Assembly: GCF_918741295.1 (NCBI RefSeq)
Contig: NZ_CAKKNB010000001.1
Span: forward strand, 1,582,806 to 1,646,805
Reading direction: 5' to 3'
DNA length: 64,000 nucleotides
DNA from: Aquabacterium sp. CECT 9606
Lineage (GTDB): Bacteria; Pseudomonadota; Gammaproteobacteria; Burkholderiales; Burkholderiaceae_C
The translations under genes and the position numbers were made by a program. Below the pieces are notes generated by a model, which had not been told where the DNA came from, did no database searches, and worked only from the letters and a program-made list of their open reading frames with translations. Shown piece after piece: positions 35,289 through 47,211 of this stretch. Positions within the stretch are counted from its first letter, which is position 1; each line of letters begins with the position of its first letter.

Positions 35289-37295
35289 ATGTCATCGAAA
35301 CCCAATCCTGTCCCCGCGTCCTCATCCACCAAACCCAGCACCAGCTACGGCGAATCGTCGATCCGCGTGCTCAAGGGCCTGGAGCCGGTCAAGCAGCGGC
35401 CGGGCATGTACACCCGCACCGACAACCCCCTGCACATCATCCAGGAGGTGATTGACAACGCGGCCGACGAAGCCTTGGCCGGTTTTGGCAAGCGCATCGC
35501 CGTTACCTTGCACACGGATGGCTCCATCAGCGTGGAAGACGATGGCCGCGGCATTCCCTTTGGTCTGCACCCTGAAGAGCAGGTACCCGTGGTTGAGATC
35601 GTGTTCACGCGCTTGCACGCTGGTGGCAAGTTCGACAAGGGTTCGGGCGGCGCCTACAGCTTCTCGGGCGGTTTGCATGGCGTGGGCGTGAGCGTGACCA
35701 ATGCGCTGTCCACGCGCTTGCAGGTTACCGTGTACCGCGAAAAGCAGGTGGCTCAACTGGCCTTCAGTGGCGGTGATGTGATCGAGCCGCTGACCGTGCG
35801 CCCGCTGGCCTCCGGCGAGCGCAAGAATGGCACCACCGCACGCGCCTGGCCTGACCCCAAATACTTTGAAAGCGCCGAGCTGCCCCGCACTGAGCTGATG
35901 CACACGCTGCGCAGCAAGGCCGTGTTGATGCCTGGCGTGACCATGACGCTGACCACCGAAAAAACCGGTGAGACGCTGACCTGGCTCTACAAGGGCGGCC
36001 TGCGCGATTACCTGACGCAAGCGCTGCACACCGACCCGATCATCCCGCTGTTCGAAGGCGAGCAGTTCGCCACCGGTGGCGAGACCGAGAACTTCGCCGA
36101 AGGCGAGGGCGCCGCCTGGTGCGTGGCCTTCACCGAAGAAGGCGCGTCCATGCGCGAAAGCTACGTCAACCTGATCCCCACGGTGGCCGGCGGCACGCAC
36201 GAGGCGGGCCTGAAGGATGGCCTGTTCAACGCCATCAAGGGCTTCATTGAGATGCATTCGTTGATGCCCAAGGGTGTCAAGCTCATGCCCGATGACGTGT
36301 TCTCGCGCGCCAGCTTTGTGCTCAGTGCCAAGGTGCTTGACCCGCAGTTCCAGGGCCAGACCAAGGAGCGCCTGAACAGCCGTGACGCGCTGCGCCTGGT
36401 CACCACCTACGTCAAGCCGTCGATGGAGTTGTGGCTGAACCAGCACGTGGACTATGGCAAGAAGCTGGCCGAGCTGGTCATCAAGCAAGCCCAGGCGCGT
36501 CAAAAAGCCGGGCAAAAAGTCGAGAAGAAAAAAGGCTCGGGCGTGGCAGTGCTGCCCGGCAAACTCACCGATTGCGAGAGTCGCGACATCAGCCTGAACG
36601 AAGTGTTTTTGGTGGAAGGTGATTCGGCGGGCGGCAGCGCCAAGATGGGCCGCAACAAAGAGACCCAGGCCATCCTGCCCTTGCGCGGCAAGGTGCTCAA
36701 CGCCTGGGAGGTTGAGCGTGACCGCCTGTTCGCCAACAATGAAATCCACGACATCTCGGTGGCCATTGGCGTGGACCCTCACGGGCCCAACGATTCGCCT
36801 GATCTGTCGGGCCTGCGCTATGGCAAGGTCTGCATCCTGTCAGACGCGGATGTGGACGGTTCGCACATCCAGGTGTTGTTGTTGACGCTGTTCTTCAGGC
36901 ACTTCCCCAAACTGATCGAGACCGGCCACATCTACGTGGCGCGCCCGCCTTTGTTCCGGGTGGATGCGCCGGCGCGTGGCAAGAAACCCGCCGCCAAGCT
37001 GTATGCCCTGGACGAGGGTGAATTGACCGCCACCCTGGACAAGCTGCGCAAGGAAGGGTGCCGTGAAGGCGCCTGGTCCATCAGCCGCTTCAAGGGCCTG
37101 GGTGAGATGAACGCCGAGCAGTTGTGGGATACCACCTTGAACCCCGACACCCGCCGCCTGTTGCCAGTGGCTTATGGCGAGCCTGGTTTTGGCTCCACCG
37201 AGGTGTCATTCAACAAGCTGATGGGCAAGGGCGAAGCCGCCTCGCGCCGCGAACTCATGGAGCTGCATGGCGATGAGGTGGAGATCGACATCTGA
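35289..37295 (+). CDS. parE: DNA topoisomerase IV subunit B
   Basis: The 668 residues have the GHKL ATPase (EVIDNAADEALAG, DDGRGIPFGLHPEEQVP, GGLHGVGVSVTNALS) and the TOPRIM domain (VEGDSAGGSAKMGRNKETQ, LSDADVDGSHIQVLLLTLFF), ending near EVEIDI. The lack of the GyrB insert and the paired parC downstream support ParE over GyrB. Together they decatenate daughter chromosomes. Confidence 0.95.
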   Translation: MSSKPNPVPASSSTKPSTSYGESSIRVLKGLEPVKQRPGMYTRTDNPLHIIQEVIDNAADEALAGFGKRIAVTLHTDGSISVEDDGRGIPFGLHPEEQVPVVEIVFTRLHAGGKFDKGSGGAYSFSGGLHGVGVSVTNALSTRLQVTVYREKQVAQLAFSGGDVIEPLTVRPLASGERKNGTTARAWPDPKYFESAELPRTELMHTLRSKAVLMPGVTMTLTTEKTGETLTWLYKGGLRDYLTQALHTDPIIPLFEGEQFATGGETENFAEGEGAAWCVAFTEEGASMRESYVNLIPTVAGGTHEAGLKDGLFNAIKGFIEMHSLMPKGVKLMPDDVFSRASFVLSAKVLDPQFQGQTKERLNSRDALRLVTTYVKPSMELWLNQHVDYGKKLAELVIKQAQARQKAGQKVEKKKGSGVAVLPGKLTDCESRDISLNEVFLVEGDSAGGSAKMGRNKETQAILPLRGKVLNAWEVERDRLFANNEIHDISVAIGVDPHGPNDSPDLSGLRYGKVCILSDADVDGSHIQVLLLTLFFRHFPKLIETGHIYVARPPLFRVDAPARGKKPAAKLYALDEGELTATLDKLRKEGCREGAWSISRFKGLGEMNAEQLWDTTLNPDTRRLLPVAYGEPGFGSTEVSFNKLMGKGEAASRRELMELHGDEVEIDI

Positions 37296-37301
37296 GATCA
37301 A

Positions 37302-37523
37302 TCAGGCCTTGCGGCCGCCGCCAACCAGCAGCAGACCACCCACCACAATGGCGCCCACACCAGCCCACAGAGGAATGTTGACGGTTTCTTTTTCCTTGAC
37401 GTTCAACTCCAGCGGACCGAGCTTCACCGCCGACGTGTTCTTGGTGTAGCTGAAGCCGCCATAGGTGAGCCCCAGGATGCCTGCAACGATGATGGCAATG
37501 GCCACGATTTTGATGCTGTTCAT
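37302..37523 (-). CDS. DUF3185-like small membrane protein
   Basis: The 73 residues have two hydrophobic segments, MNSIKIVAIAIIVAGILGLTYGGF and VGAIVVGGLLLVGGGRKA, flanking a short polar loop with KLGPLELNVKEKETVNIP. This matches the DUF3185 family of inner-membrane proteins with no known role. It sits between parE and parC on the opposite strand, with its stop seven bases past parE's. Confidence 0.78.
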   Translation of the reverse strand: MNSIKIVAIAIIVAGILGLTYGGFSYTKNTSAVKLGPLELNVKEKETVNIPLWAGVGAIVVGGLLLVGGGRKA

Positions 37524-37655
37524 GTCAGTACTGCCAAATAGGTTGTGATGTGTTCACTGTGACCTCAAACCCGATGACAAGCCATCGGCCGTGTCTGCTT
37601 TGCCTGTCAGCGTTGTCCGACACAAAAAATACCGATCGGTTTAGACCACACCAAG

Positions 37656-39983
<2,328 letters not shown>

Positions 39984-39991
39984 CCGGAAGG

Positions 39992-41413
39992 TTAAAAAGG
40001 CAGGACCCGCACCACGGTGACCGAGCATTCCGCCTCGGCCACCACCTGGGCAGACACACTGCCCAGGTAGCGCCTCAATGTCGAGTTGCCGCGCGCACCC
40101 ATCACGATGTGGTCGACCTGGTTGCGCGTGGCGAACTCGACGATGGCCGTGGCGGTGTCGGGTGCCTCCAGCACATGGAAGGTCAGGCGCTGGTCTTCCA
40201 TCTTCAATGATTGCTGCAAAGGCCGCGCCCAGTGCTTGATGGCCACCAACTGCTGCACATGCAGGCTGTTGCCCACATCGTCGGTCAGCTTGTCCATCCC
40301 CACGCGGTTGGTCTTCATGACGCTGACACACGCCAGCCGCGCCTTGGGTTCTATCTGCAGGATGCGGCCGACGGTGGTCAGCAGCTTTTGTTGCAGCTCC
40401 AGCGGGCTGGATTTTAAGCCGATGGCCACCATGATGATGGGGCTGCGCTCCACCTGCGAGGTGGCAGTGATATCGCCTTTGGGCTCGGCACCCATGGCCT
40501 TGAACCAGCGTCCAAAAGTGGTGATGGGCCCGGCCTTGATCAGCTTGGTGGCGCGGCCTGTCAAGGCCACCTGGCCGGGGTTCTGCAAATCGAAGGCCAG
40601 TTGCGCGGCGGTCTGGTAGCGGCTGTCGGGGTCGACCTCGAGGCAACGCAGCACGATCTCCTGGAACCACGCAGGCAGGTCCGGGCGCAAGGCCCGCGGC
40701 GGCATGGGTTCGGTGTACAGGCGCTTGCGCAGGCCGACCACGGTGGTGGGTTGGCCAAAGGGCCGCTCGCCTGTGGCCAGGTGGTACATCATCACGCCCA
40801 GCGCGAACAGGTCGCTGCGCGGGTCAGTGCGCACGAACTGCACCTGCTCGGGCGACATGTAGGGCGCGGTGCCCATCGGCAAGGTGAACTCCTCTTCCAG
40901 CAAGTCGGGCAACTGGTCGTGGCGTGACAGGCCGAAGTCCACCAACATCGCCTCGCCCGATTCGCGGAACATGATGTTGCTGGGCTTGATGTCCAGGTGC
41001 ACCACGTGCTGCGAGTGCAGGGCGTGCAAGGCCTGAGCCACGCTGGCCCCAAGGCGGGCGATTTCGTCCGCTGGCAAGGGCGCTTGCAGCAAGCGTGGCC
41101 GCAAAGTCTCTCCGCCAATGCGCTCCATCACGATGTAGGGCTGGCGGGTGAAATCGCCCCGCGCCACGAAGCGAGGCACATGCGGCCCGCTCAGGCGCGG
41201 CATGATCATCCGTTCGACCTCGAAGCCCACAATGCTGGCCGGATCCTCGCCACCTTTGATGCGCGGCACTTTCATGATCAAGGGGATGTCGGTGGGGACA
41301 TCGAGCGCTGTCACCGACCACAAATGCGCCATGCCGCCTTGGTGCAGGCGCTCATCCAGGCGGAAGCCATCGACGACCTGGCCGGCTTCAAGCCGGGTCG
41401 GCTCAGTGGCCAT
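39992..41413 (-). CDS. Ser/Thr protein kinase fused to a universal stress domain
   Basis: The 473 residues have a Hanks-type kinase: glycine-loop LHQGGMAHLW, VVHLDIKPSNIMF (catalytic loop, residues 139-146), LVDFGLSRH (DFG), APYMSPEQ. Around residue 320 starts a UspA-like domain ending GARGNSTLRRYLGSVSAQVVAEAECSVTVV with its ATP-binding G-x2-G-x9-G(S/T) pattern. Such kinase-Usp fusions may link phosphorylation to stress or nucleotide sensing. It overlaps a metallophosphoesterase gene by 11 bases. Confidence 0.88.
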   Translation of the reverse strand: MATEPTRLEAGQVVDGFRLDERLHQGGMAHLWSVTALDVPTDIPLIMKVPRIKGGEDPASIVGFEVERMIMPRLSGPHVPRFVARGDFTRQPYIVMERIGGETLRPRLLQAPLPADEIARLGASVAQALHALHSQHVVHLDIKPSNIMFRESGEAMLVDFGLSRHDQLPDLLEEEFTLPMGTAPYMSPEQVQFVRTDPRSDLFALGVMMYHLATGERPFGQPTTVVGLRKRLYTEPMPPRALRPDLPAWFQEIVLRCLEVDPDSRYQTAAQLAFDLQNPGQVALTGRATKLIKAGPITTFGRWFKAMGAEPKGDITATSQVERSPIIMVAIGLKSSPLELQQKLLTTVGRILQIEPKARLACVSVMKTNRVGMDKLTDDVGNSLHVQQLVAIKHWARPLQQSLKMEDQRLTFHVLEAPDTATAIVEFATRNQVDHIVMGARGNSTLRRYLGSVSAQVVAEAECSVTVVRVLPF

Positions 41414-42146
41414 GTTTCAACCTCTCGGCATGGTGGCTGGGCAGCCCAGCCGCGATGATGCGCCTGGCCGCTTCTTCGTGGTCATAAGGCACGCGGTGAA
41501 AGGTCAGGGTCTCGCTGGTGGTGTCGAACAAGGCGTAGCAGGCGGCGGGGTTGCCATCGCGCGGTTGGCCCACCGAGCCGGGAATGGCCAGCCAGCGCCG
41601 TGCAGGCGACAACTCGATGGGCACCCCCGCCACGGGGCTGAACTCGCCCGACTTGCCCGTGCCGCTCAGGTGGTACAGGCAGGGCTGGTGCATGTGGCCA
41701 CAAAAGACGAAACGTTGGTCGGTCGAGAGCAGGCTGCGCGTGGCCTCCACCCGGCTGTGGATGTAGCCCCAGTTGACGGGATCATGAGCGTTGGCGTGGG
41801 TCATCAGGCAGGGGCCCACCGTGGCGGTCAGGGGCAGGCACGTCAGAAAGACATGCTGCTCCTGAGTGAGTTGTTGGCGCGTCCATTCCAGCGAGGGCAC
41901 GACATGGCCCGCGAGGTCGGCACTGCCATGGCCATCGATGGCATCGTCGTGGTTGCCGCGCACGGCAATTGCCCCATGCCGCAGTTGATCGCGCACGAAG
42001 TCCACGGTCCAGGCCGGGTCCGCGCCGTAATCCACGTAGTCGCCCAGCAACACCAACTGGTCAAACCCCTGCTCCTGGGCGTGGGCCCACACCGCCTCGG
42101 TGGCCTGGCGATTGGCGTGCAGGTCGGACAACAGCGCGAGCTTCAT
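41403..42146 (-). CDS. Metallophosphoesterase (calcineurin-like), possible phosphatase partner
   Basis: The 247 residues have the metal motifs LLSDLHANRQA, LGDYVDYGADP, VRGNHDDAID and FCGHMHQP. It hydrolyses phosphoesters with two metal ions. The 11-base overlap with the kinase gene suggests they form a kinase/phosphatase-like pair, an inference. Confidence 0.88.
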   Translation of the reverse strand: MKLALLSDLHANRQATEAVWAHAQEQGFDQLVLLGDYVDYGADPAWTVDFVRDQLRHGAIAVRGNHDDAIDGHGSADLAGHVVPSLEWTRQQLTQEQHVFLTCLPLTATVGPCLMTHANAHDPVNWGYIHSRVEATRSLLSTDQRFVFCGHMHQPCLYHLSGTGKSGEFSPVAGVPIELSPARRWLAIPGSVGQPRDGNPAACYALFDTTSETLTFHRVPYDHEEAARRIIAAGLPSHHAERLKHGH

Positions 42147-42235
42147 GGCTAAGAGAGGGCGTCCATTGAACGAGTCTAGACTGGATCAGTCTTAAGGGTC
42201 TTCCCCACCCACATTTTCGGCCTTCAAAGGGCGTC

Positions 42236-45190
42236 ATGCACCAGAATGACATGTGGGGTGGCGTTCAGGCGGAGAGCCAAATCAAGATGAGTTTGAGCCT
42301 TTCAAGTCGGGTGTTGCTGCAGGTGGGGCTGCTGATGGCGGCCGCAACGGGCTTGACGACGGCCCTCATCTACCGCGATACCTTGCAAGACGTTCGGGCC
42401 TTGACCGCCCAGAACCTCCAGGAGGTTTTAGCGGCACGCCATGAGCTTGACGCGCAGCCTTTCCAGTTTGCCCAAGACAACACACTGCGCTTGCGCAACG
42501 CCTGGCTGGAGCGCTTGCAGGCCAAGGACGACCTTGATCCGCGAGCCGAGTTCAACGCCTGGTTTGTGCGTGACAGCGATGGCGTGACGCGCGTGCGTCC
42601 AGAGCGCGATGACCACCTCCGCCTGCCCAGTGTGGGCCTGTTGCCCGGCGCCAAGCACGATGCCTTGCTGCGCCGCCAGGTGATGACGGCGTTTGAACTG
42701 CTGCGCGAGTGGGGTCCGCTGATGACCGAGCGCTACTACTCGGCCTACATCGCATTGCAAGGCAAGGGCATCATCATGTATTCGCCCAGCGTGAATTGGG
42801 GCCGGCTGTTGGACAAGGACACCAACGAGTTCGACCATGCCCCTCTGCGTGACGCGTCGCCCAGTCGCAATCCAAAACGATCCAGCACCTGGACCGACCT
42901 GTACTTCGACGACAAGGCCCGCACCTGGATGGTCTCTGCCGTGGTGCCGATCGATGTGGATGGCGAATGGGTTGGCCTGGCAAGCCAGGACGTCTCCATC
43001 GACGCTTTGATCACCCGCACCATCCAGCAGACCACCCAGGGTGTCTACAGCCTGATATTCAATGACAAGGGCGAGCTGATCGCGCATCCCCGCTTGATGG
43101 ACAAGATCAAGTCAGCGAAGGGCGAACTCAAGCTCGATGCCTTGCAAGACCCGGTGCTGACCGAGATCTACCGGCAGGTGAAGCAGGCTGGCCAGGCCCC
43201 TGTGGTGAGGGACACCAGCGACCACACGTTGGTGCTGGGCATTGCCCACATCGCGGGGCCCAATTGGTACACGGTGACCGTTTACCCGCGCGGCGTGGTG
43301 GACCAACTGGCCATGAACGCAGCGCGCAACGTGGTCATGCTGGGTGCCTTGGCGCTGTTGGCCGAGCTGCTGCTGTTGGCGTGGATCGTGCGGCGCCAGA
43401 TCAGCCGGCCTTTGCGCCATCTGCAAATGGCCGCCGTTGCCATCGAGGCGGGGGAGCCCCCTCGCGTGCTGCCCAAACGGCGGGATGATGAGCTGGGCCA
43501 CTTGTCGGAAAGTTTCAACCGCATGGCACTGGCGGTGCGTTCGCAGGTCAAGTCGCTGAAAGAGAAAGAGTCCTACCTGCGCTTGCTGATCGATACCTTG
43601 GCCGAAGGCATGGTGGTGCGTGAGCGCAGTCTCAAATTGCTGGACTTCAATGATTCAGCGCTGGCCTTGTATGGGGTGACCCGAGAGCAGGCCACGGCGG
43701 TGACGGCCTCGGGCGACCCTGTCCGCTATGGCATCAGGCAGTTTCGGCCGGATGGCAGCGAGTACGCCCCCAACGAGTTGCCCTTCCAACGCATGATGGA
43801 ATCCCGCCAGCCGGTGCGTGGCGAGTTGATCAGAATCCAGCGCAGCGATGGCACCAGCATCTGGGGTTCAGTGAACGTGTCGCCCCTGTACCGCGAGGGC
43901 GAAGACGCGCCCTATGCGGGCATGACCGTCATCAACGATGTCACGCGCTACATCAAGGCCGAGCAGGAGCTCCGTGCCGCCAACGAAGAGCTGGAGCGGC
44001 GTGTGCAGTCGCGCACCACCGAGCTGCAGCAGGCCAAAGAAGAGGCCGAGCACGCCAGCCGCGCCAAGACCGAGTTCCTCTCTGGCATGAGCCACGAGTT
44101 GCGCACGCCCCTGAACGCCATCCTGGGTTTCGCCCAATTGCTGGCCTTGGCCAGGCCGCCGCTCAGCGAGGCTGACCTGCACAAGGTGCGCCAGATCGAG
44201 GCGGCCGGCTGGCACCTGCTCGAGTTGATCAACGAAGTGCTCGACCTGGCCAGCATCGAGGCCGGCGCCGTGGGCACCTCCATGGAGCCCCTGGACCTGG
44301 GCTTGGTCATTGAGGAAACCCTGGAGATGGTGGCGCCGGTGGCCGAGGAGCGCAACGTGGTGCTGCTCAACCGCGGCAATCCAGGCGAGGTAACCTGGGT
44401 GGTGGCCGACCGCAAGCGGCTTAAACAAGTGCTGAGCAACCTGCTGTCCAACGGCGTCAAGTACAACCGTGATCAGGGCACAGTGACGGTGACCGTGGAG
44501 CCAGGCAATCCGGGGCAGGTGGTGCTGGTGGTGAGCGACACAGGGCGTGGTTTGACCCCGCAGCAGCTCGATCGCCTGTTCCAGCCATTCACGCGGTTCG
44601 AGACCGAAGGCGAGGTGATCCAGGGCACGGGCATTGGCCTGGTGATCACGCGCCGGCTGGTCGAGCTGATGGGTGGGCAATTGACCGTGGAATCATCACT
44701 CGGCCAAGGGTCGACGTTCCGGGTTCACCTGAAAGCGGCCGCGCCACCGGCCGGCGTGGCCGAGAAACTGGCGCAGGCCGAGGGCAATTCCCTTGCATTG
44801 CCAGGGGTGATGGCCGAAAGCCGATTGCTCTATGTCGAGGATAATCCGTCGAATGTTGAGTTGTTCACTGGCGTGATGGCCCTGCAAACGGGCTACCGGG
44901 TCGAGGTGGCCACCGATGGGTTGCAAGGTTTGGCGATGGCCCGGGCCAATCCCCCCGACCTGGCGGTGATCGACATCAATTTGCCGGGCATTGATGGCAT
45001 TGAGCTGTGCCGCCGTTTGAAGGGTGATCCCGCCACGCGCCACATCCCTTTGATTGCGCTGAGTGCCAATGCCATGCCCAGCGATGTGGCCAAAGCCCAA
45101 CGTGCGGGGTTTGATGTTTACCTCACCAAACCTTTGAATGTCGTCCAGCTTTTTTCTGAAATTGACCGCATGTTGAACCTGCGTGAATAA
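42236..45190 (+). CDS. Hybrid sensor histidine kinase with dCache, HAMP, PAS and receiver
   Basis: The 984 residues: first membrane span, a large periplasmic dCache-like domain (to about residue 360), second span, HAMP (RRQISRPLRHLQMAAVAIEAGEPP), PAS (LIDTLAEGMVVRERSLKLLDFNDSALAL), coiled coil, HisKA with FLSGMSHELRTPLNAILGF (His near residue 620), HATPase_c (GTGIGLVITRRLVELMGG), and a C-terminal receiver (DLAVIDINLPG, Asp near 914). Start at 42236 has AAGGG before it; MSLSLSSR at 42290 is also plausible. The input signal and output partner are unknown. Confidence 0.9.
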   Translation: MHQNDMWGGVQAESQIKMSLSLSSRVLLQVGLLMAAATGLTTALIYRDTLQDVRALTAQNLQEVLAARHELDAQPFQFAQDNTLRLRNAWLERLQAKDDLDPRAEFNAWFVRDSDGVTRVRPERDDHLRLPSVGLLPGAKHDALLRRQVMTAFELLREWGPLMTERYYSAYIALQGKGIIMYSPSVNWGRLLDKDTNEFDHAPLRDASPSRNPKRSSTWTDLYFDDKARTWMVSAVVPIDVDGEWVGLASQDVSIDALITRTIQQTTQGVYSLIFNDKGELIAHPRLMDKIKSAKGELKLDALQDPVLTEIYRQVKQAGQAPVVRDTSDHTLVLGIAHIAGPNWYTVTVYPRGVVDQLAMNAARNVVMLGALALLAELLLLAWIVRRQISRPLRHLQMAAVAIEAGEPPRVLPKRRDDELGHLSESFNRMALAVRSQVKSLKEKESYLRLLIDTLAEGMVVRERSLKLLDFNDSALALYGVTREQATAVTASGDPVRYGIRQFRPDGSEYAPNELPFQRMMESRQPVRGELIRIQRSDGTSIWGSVNVSPLYREGEDAPYAGMTVINDVTRYIKAEQELRAANEELERRVQSRTTELQQAKEEAEHASRAKTEFLSGMSHELRTPLNAILGFAQLLALARPPLSEADLHKVRQIEAAGWHLLELINEVLDLASIEAGAVGTSMEPLDLGLVIEETLEMVAPVAEERNVVLLNRGNPGEVTWVVADRKRLKQVLSNLLSNGVKYNRDQGTVTVTVEPGNPGQVVLVVSDTGRGLTPQQLDRLFQPFTRFETEGEVIQGTGIGLVITRRLVELMGGQLTVESSLGQGSTFRVHLKAAAPPAGVAEKLAQAEGNSLALPGVMAESRLLYVEDNPSNVELFTGVMALQTGYRVEVATDGLQGLAMARANPPDLAVIDINLPGIDGIELCRRLKGDPATRHIPLIALSANAMPSDVAKAQRAGFDVYLTKPLNVVQLFSEIDRMLNLRE

Positions 45191-45267
45191 TTACCCCGAT
45201 TGATATTCCATTCAATGTTTGAATACCAAGAGAACACCCTCAGACGTGATTCCATCTTGAAAAAACC

Positions 45268-45552
45268 ATGTTGACCGCAGAACAAGAAGCAGTACTGCGT
45301 TCGATCAGGAAACTCCTCGATTTCTGGCAAATATCGCCCGATGAATTGGGCATCGAGGAGTCGGAGATGATCGTGCGCAAACCCGAGCCATTGCCCGTGC
45401 CCGCAGGCCCCAAATACAAGCATCCCCACACGGGTGAAACCTGGAATGGAGAAGGTTCGCAACCCTCGTGGATACGCGAAGCCTTGACCAAGGAAGGCTT
45501 CACCGTCGAGGAATTGCGACTGGCCACGCCTTCACCTGAGCAGGTTTCCTGA
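45268..45552 (+). CDS. H-NS-like DNA-binding protein
   Basis: The 94 residues end with the H-NS C-terminal DNA-binding core HPHTGETWNGEGSQPSWIREAL, the family's HPxTGxTWxGxGxxPxW. The N-terminus (MLTAEQEAVLRSIRKLLDFWQISPDELG) is a short helical element rather than a long oligomerisation coil. It may silence AT-rich DNA. 77 bases after the histidine kinase. Confidence 0.8.
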   Translation: MLTAEQEAVLRSIRKLLDFWQISPDELGIEESEMIVRKPEPLPVPAGPKYKHPHTGETWNGEGSQPSWIREALTKEGFTVEELRLATPSPEQVS

Positions 45553-45612
45553 TCGCAGGAACATGCCTTGCTGGGTTAAACCCACCAACCGCATGTTTCC
45601 AAGGACGCGATC

Positions 45613-45834
45613 ATGACTAATTCTGCTTCCGTGAGTGTGGGCCATGGCCCCGGCACCCCTCGCAATGAAGGCACGGCCAAGGACAGGGGCACCCCTGTGC
45701 CCGATTCCAACCTCACCGAGATCGAACCTACCCAGGAGCTGGATCGCCAATCTGGCCCCGTAAAGACTGCCTCTGGCCAAGGCGCAGACCAGTTGCTGCC
45801 GGGCACCAAGCGAGGACCGGCGCAGCCCCGTTGA
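45613..45834 (+). CDS. Small hydrophilic hypothetical protein
   Basis: The 73 residues are Ser/Thr/Pro-rich with no hydrophobic segment (MTNSASVSVGHGPGTPRNEG...TKRGPAQPR). Coding status rests on its place between two plausible genes and a start near a recognisable context; no homology is recognised. Confidence 0.45.
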   Translation: MTNSASVSVGHGPGTPRNEGTAKDRGTPVPDSNLTEIEPTQELDRQSGPVKTASGQGADQLLPGTKRGPAQPR

Positions 45835-45938
45835 CGCCATTCGCAGGAATGGAGATTGCCCCTTTTCCAGCGAACCGTGCCTGTCAAAAGCAAGCGTCGG
45901 TTTGTTTGAACTCCACGAGGAAATGAAAGGGCAAGATC

Positions 45939-46673
45939 ATGACTCAACGACGTAACAACGACGAAGGTTTTCGCAATCAGCAACCAGGCGGCCAGTCCAG
46001 CTGGGGTGACCAGCCAGGCAGCAGGCAACAAGGTGGCCAGCAGGGCGGCCAATTTGGCGGCCGGCAAGACCAACACAGCCAGTTCAGTGGTTCGAGCGGG
46101 TCGTCGCAATACGGCGGCACCCCCTTTGGCGGACAGCCATCGGGCAACCGTTACGGCAATCCCTACTCACCGTCTTATGGTGAAGACCAACAGGACGACC
46201 ACAACGAACGGCAATTCCGGGACCACTATGGCGCATCGGGGGAGGGCTGGAACCCGTCGGAGCATCAACAACGCTCCTACTACGGCAGCCGCGGTTTTGG
46301 GGCAACCGGACATGGGGGGCTGGGCTATTCAGGCTTGGGCGCCTTCGACGCCGGGTTCCGGGCCGACAACAGCAATTTCAGCCAGCAGCAGTTTGACCAG
46401 TTTGGCCGCGAGCATTTTGGCCAGCGGGCTGGCTCGCCGTCTTCCCGCCAACAGCAACGCCACGAGGATCCTCACTACCAACAATGGCGTGAAGAGCAGA
46501 TGCGCCGCTTTGACGAGGATTACCGCCAATGGCATCAAGAACGCTATCAGAACTTTTCAAACGACTTCAATGAATGGCGTGCACGGCGGCAGCAGGGCTC
46601 GTCATCGGCTGGCAGCGAGGGCGCTGGCCTGAGCGGTCAGGAAGACAAGGGCAACAAGGCTGGCAACAAATAG
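45939..46673 (+). CDS. Glycine/glutamine-rich low-complexity protein
   Basis: The 244 residues are rich in Gly, Gln, Tyr, Arg and Ser (SRQQGGQQGGQFGGRQDQ, SYYGSRGFGATGHGG) and end with a charged helical tail (REEQMRRFDEDYRQWHQERYQNF). No catalytic motif, signal or membrane segment. It may be a disordered or phase-separating protein. Part of a cluster of small proteins after the H-NS-like gene; function unknown. Confidence 0.7.
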   Translation: MTQRRNNDEGFRNQQPGGQSSWGDQPGSRQQGGQQGGQFGGRQDQHSQFSGSSGSSQYGGTPFGGQPSGNRYGNPYSPSYGEDQQDDHNERQFRDHYGASGEGWNPSEHQQRSYYGSRGFGATGHGGLGYSGLGAFDAGFRADNSNFSQQQFDQFGREHFGQRAGSPSSRQQQRHEDPHYQQWREEQMRRFDEDYRQWHQERYQNFSNDFNEWRARRQQGSSSAGSEGAGLSGQEDKGNKAGNK

Positions 46674-46719
46674 GCGGTTGCCCTTTACTGCTTGCCCTCT
46701 TACCCATGGCGGCGGCACT

Positions 46720-47088
46720 TCAGCCGCCTGCCTTGTCCAGGCGCTTGTGCGCCCACTCGTTGCCCACCTCATGGCGGATGGCCGAAACCACTTCACCCAG
46801 CACCTCCTTTGGCACGACCGAACCGAAACGCTCGTTCAAGGCCCGGTCGGCCAGCACGGGCTCGCCGTCGCCCCACAGGTAGTCATCACCTTGTTCGCTG
46901 TGTGGCACGGCATCTCGCGGATCTTCCAGGTGGGTCGCGAACCAACGCCACAGTGCAGCCTTCTGGAACTCGGCATTGGCTTGCTTGAGCCACTGTTCAT
47001 CGGGTTCATAGCGTGATGCGGTGAGGTTGCCGGCTTCGGGTGGCAGGTCCACGGGGCCATTGGGCCAAAGGCGGTCGGTGACACTCAT
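46720..47088 (-). CDS. Hypothetical protein
   Basis: The 122 residues start MSVTDRLWPNGPVDLPPEAGNLTAS and contain QANAEFQKAALWRWFATHLEDP and VVSAIRHEVGNEWAHKRLD, mostly helical and soluble. I recognise no family. ATG 47088 is preferred to the track start at 47373, which would run under the outer-membrane protein gene region. Confidence 0.6.
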   Translation of the reverse strand: MSVTDRLWPNGPVDLPPEAGNLTASRYEPDEQWLKQANAEFQKAALWRWFATHLEDPRDAVPHSEQGDDYLWGDGEPVLADRALNERFGSVVPKEVLGEVVSAIRHEVGNEWAHKRLDKAGG

Positions 47089-47211
47089 GGCGGTCTCCGG
47101 TAGAAGGAATGCCTTCTTCCAGCAATCGGGATACCGCCCTCGCGGCGGCACGCAGATTGCCATGTGGTGGTGCATTTTCATCTCACCAGTCACCCATTGA
47201 AAGGAGCACCC

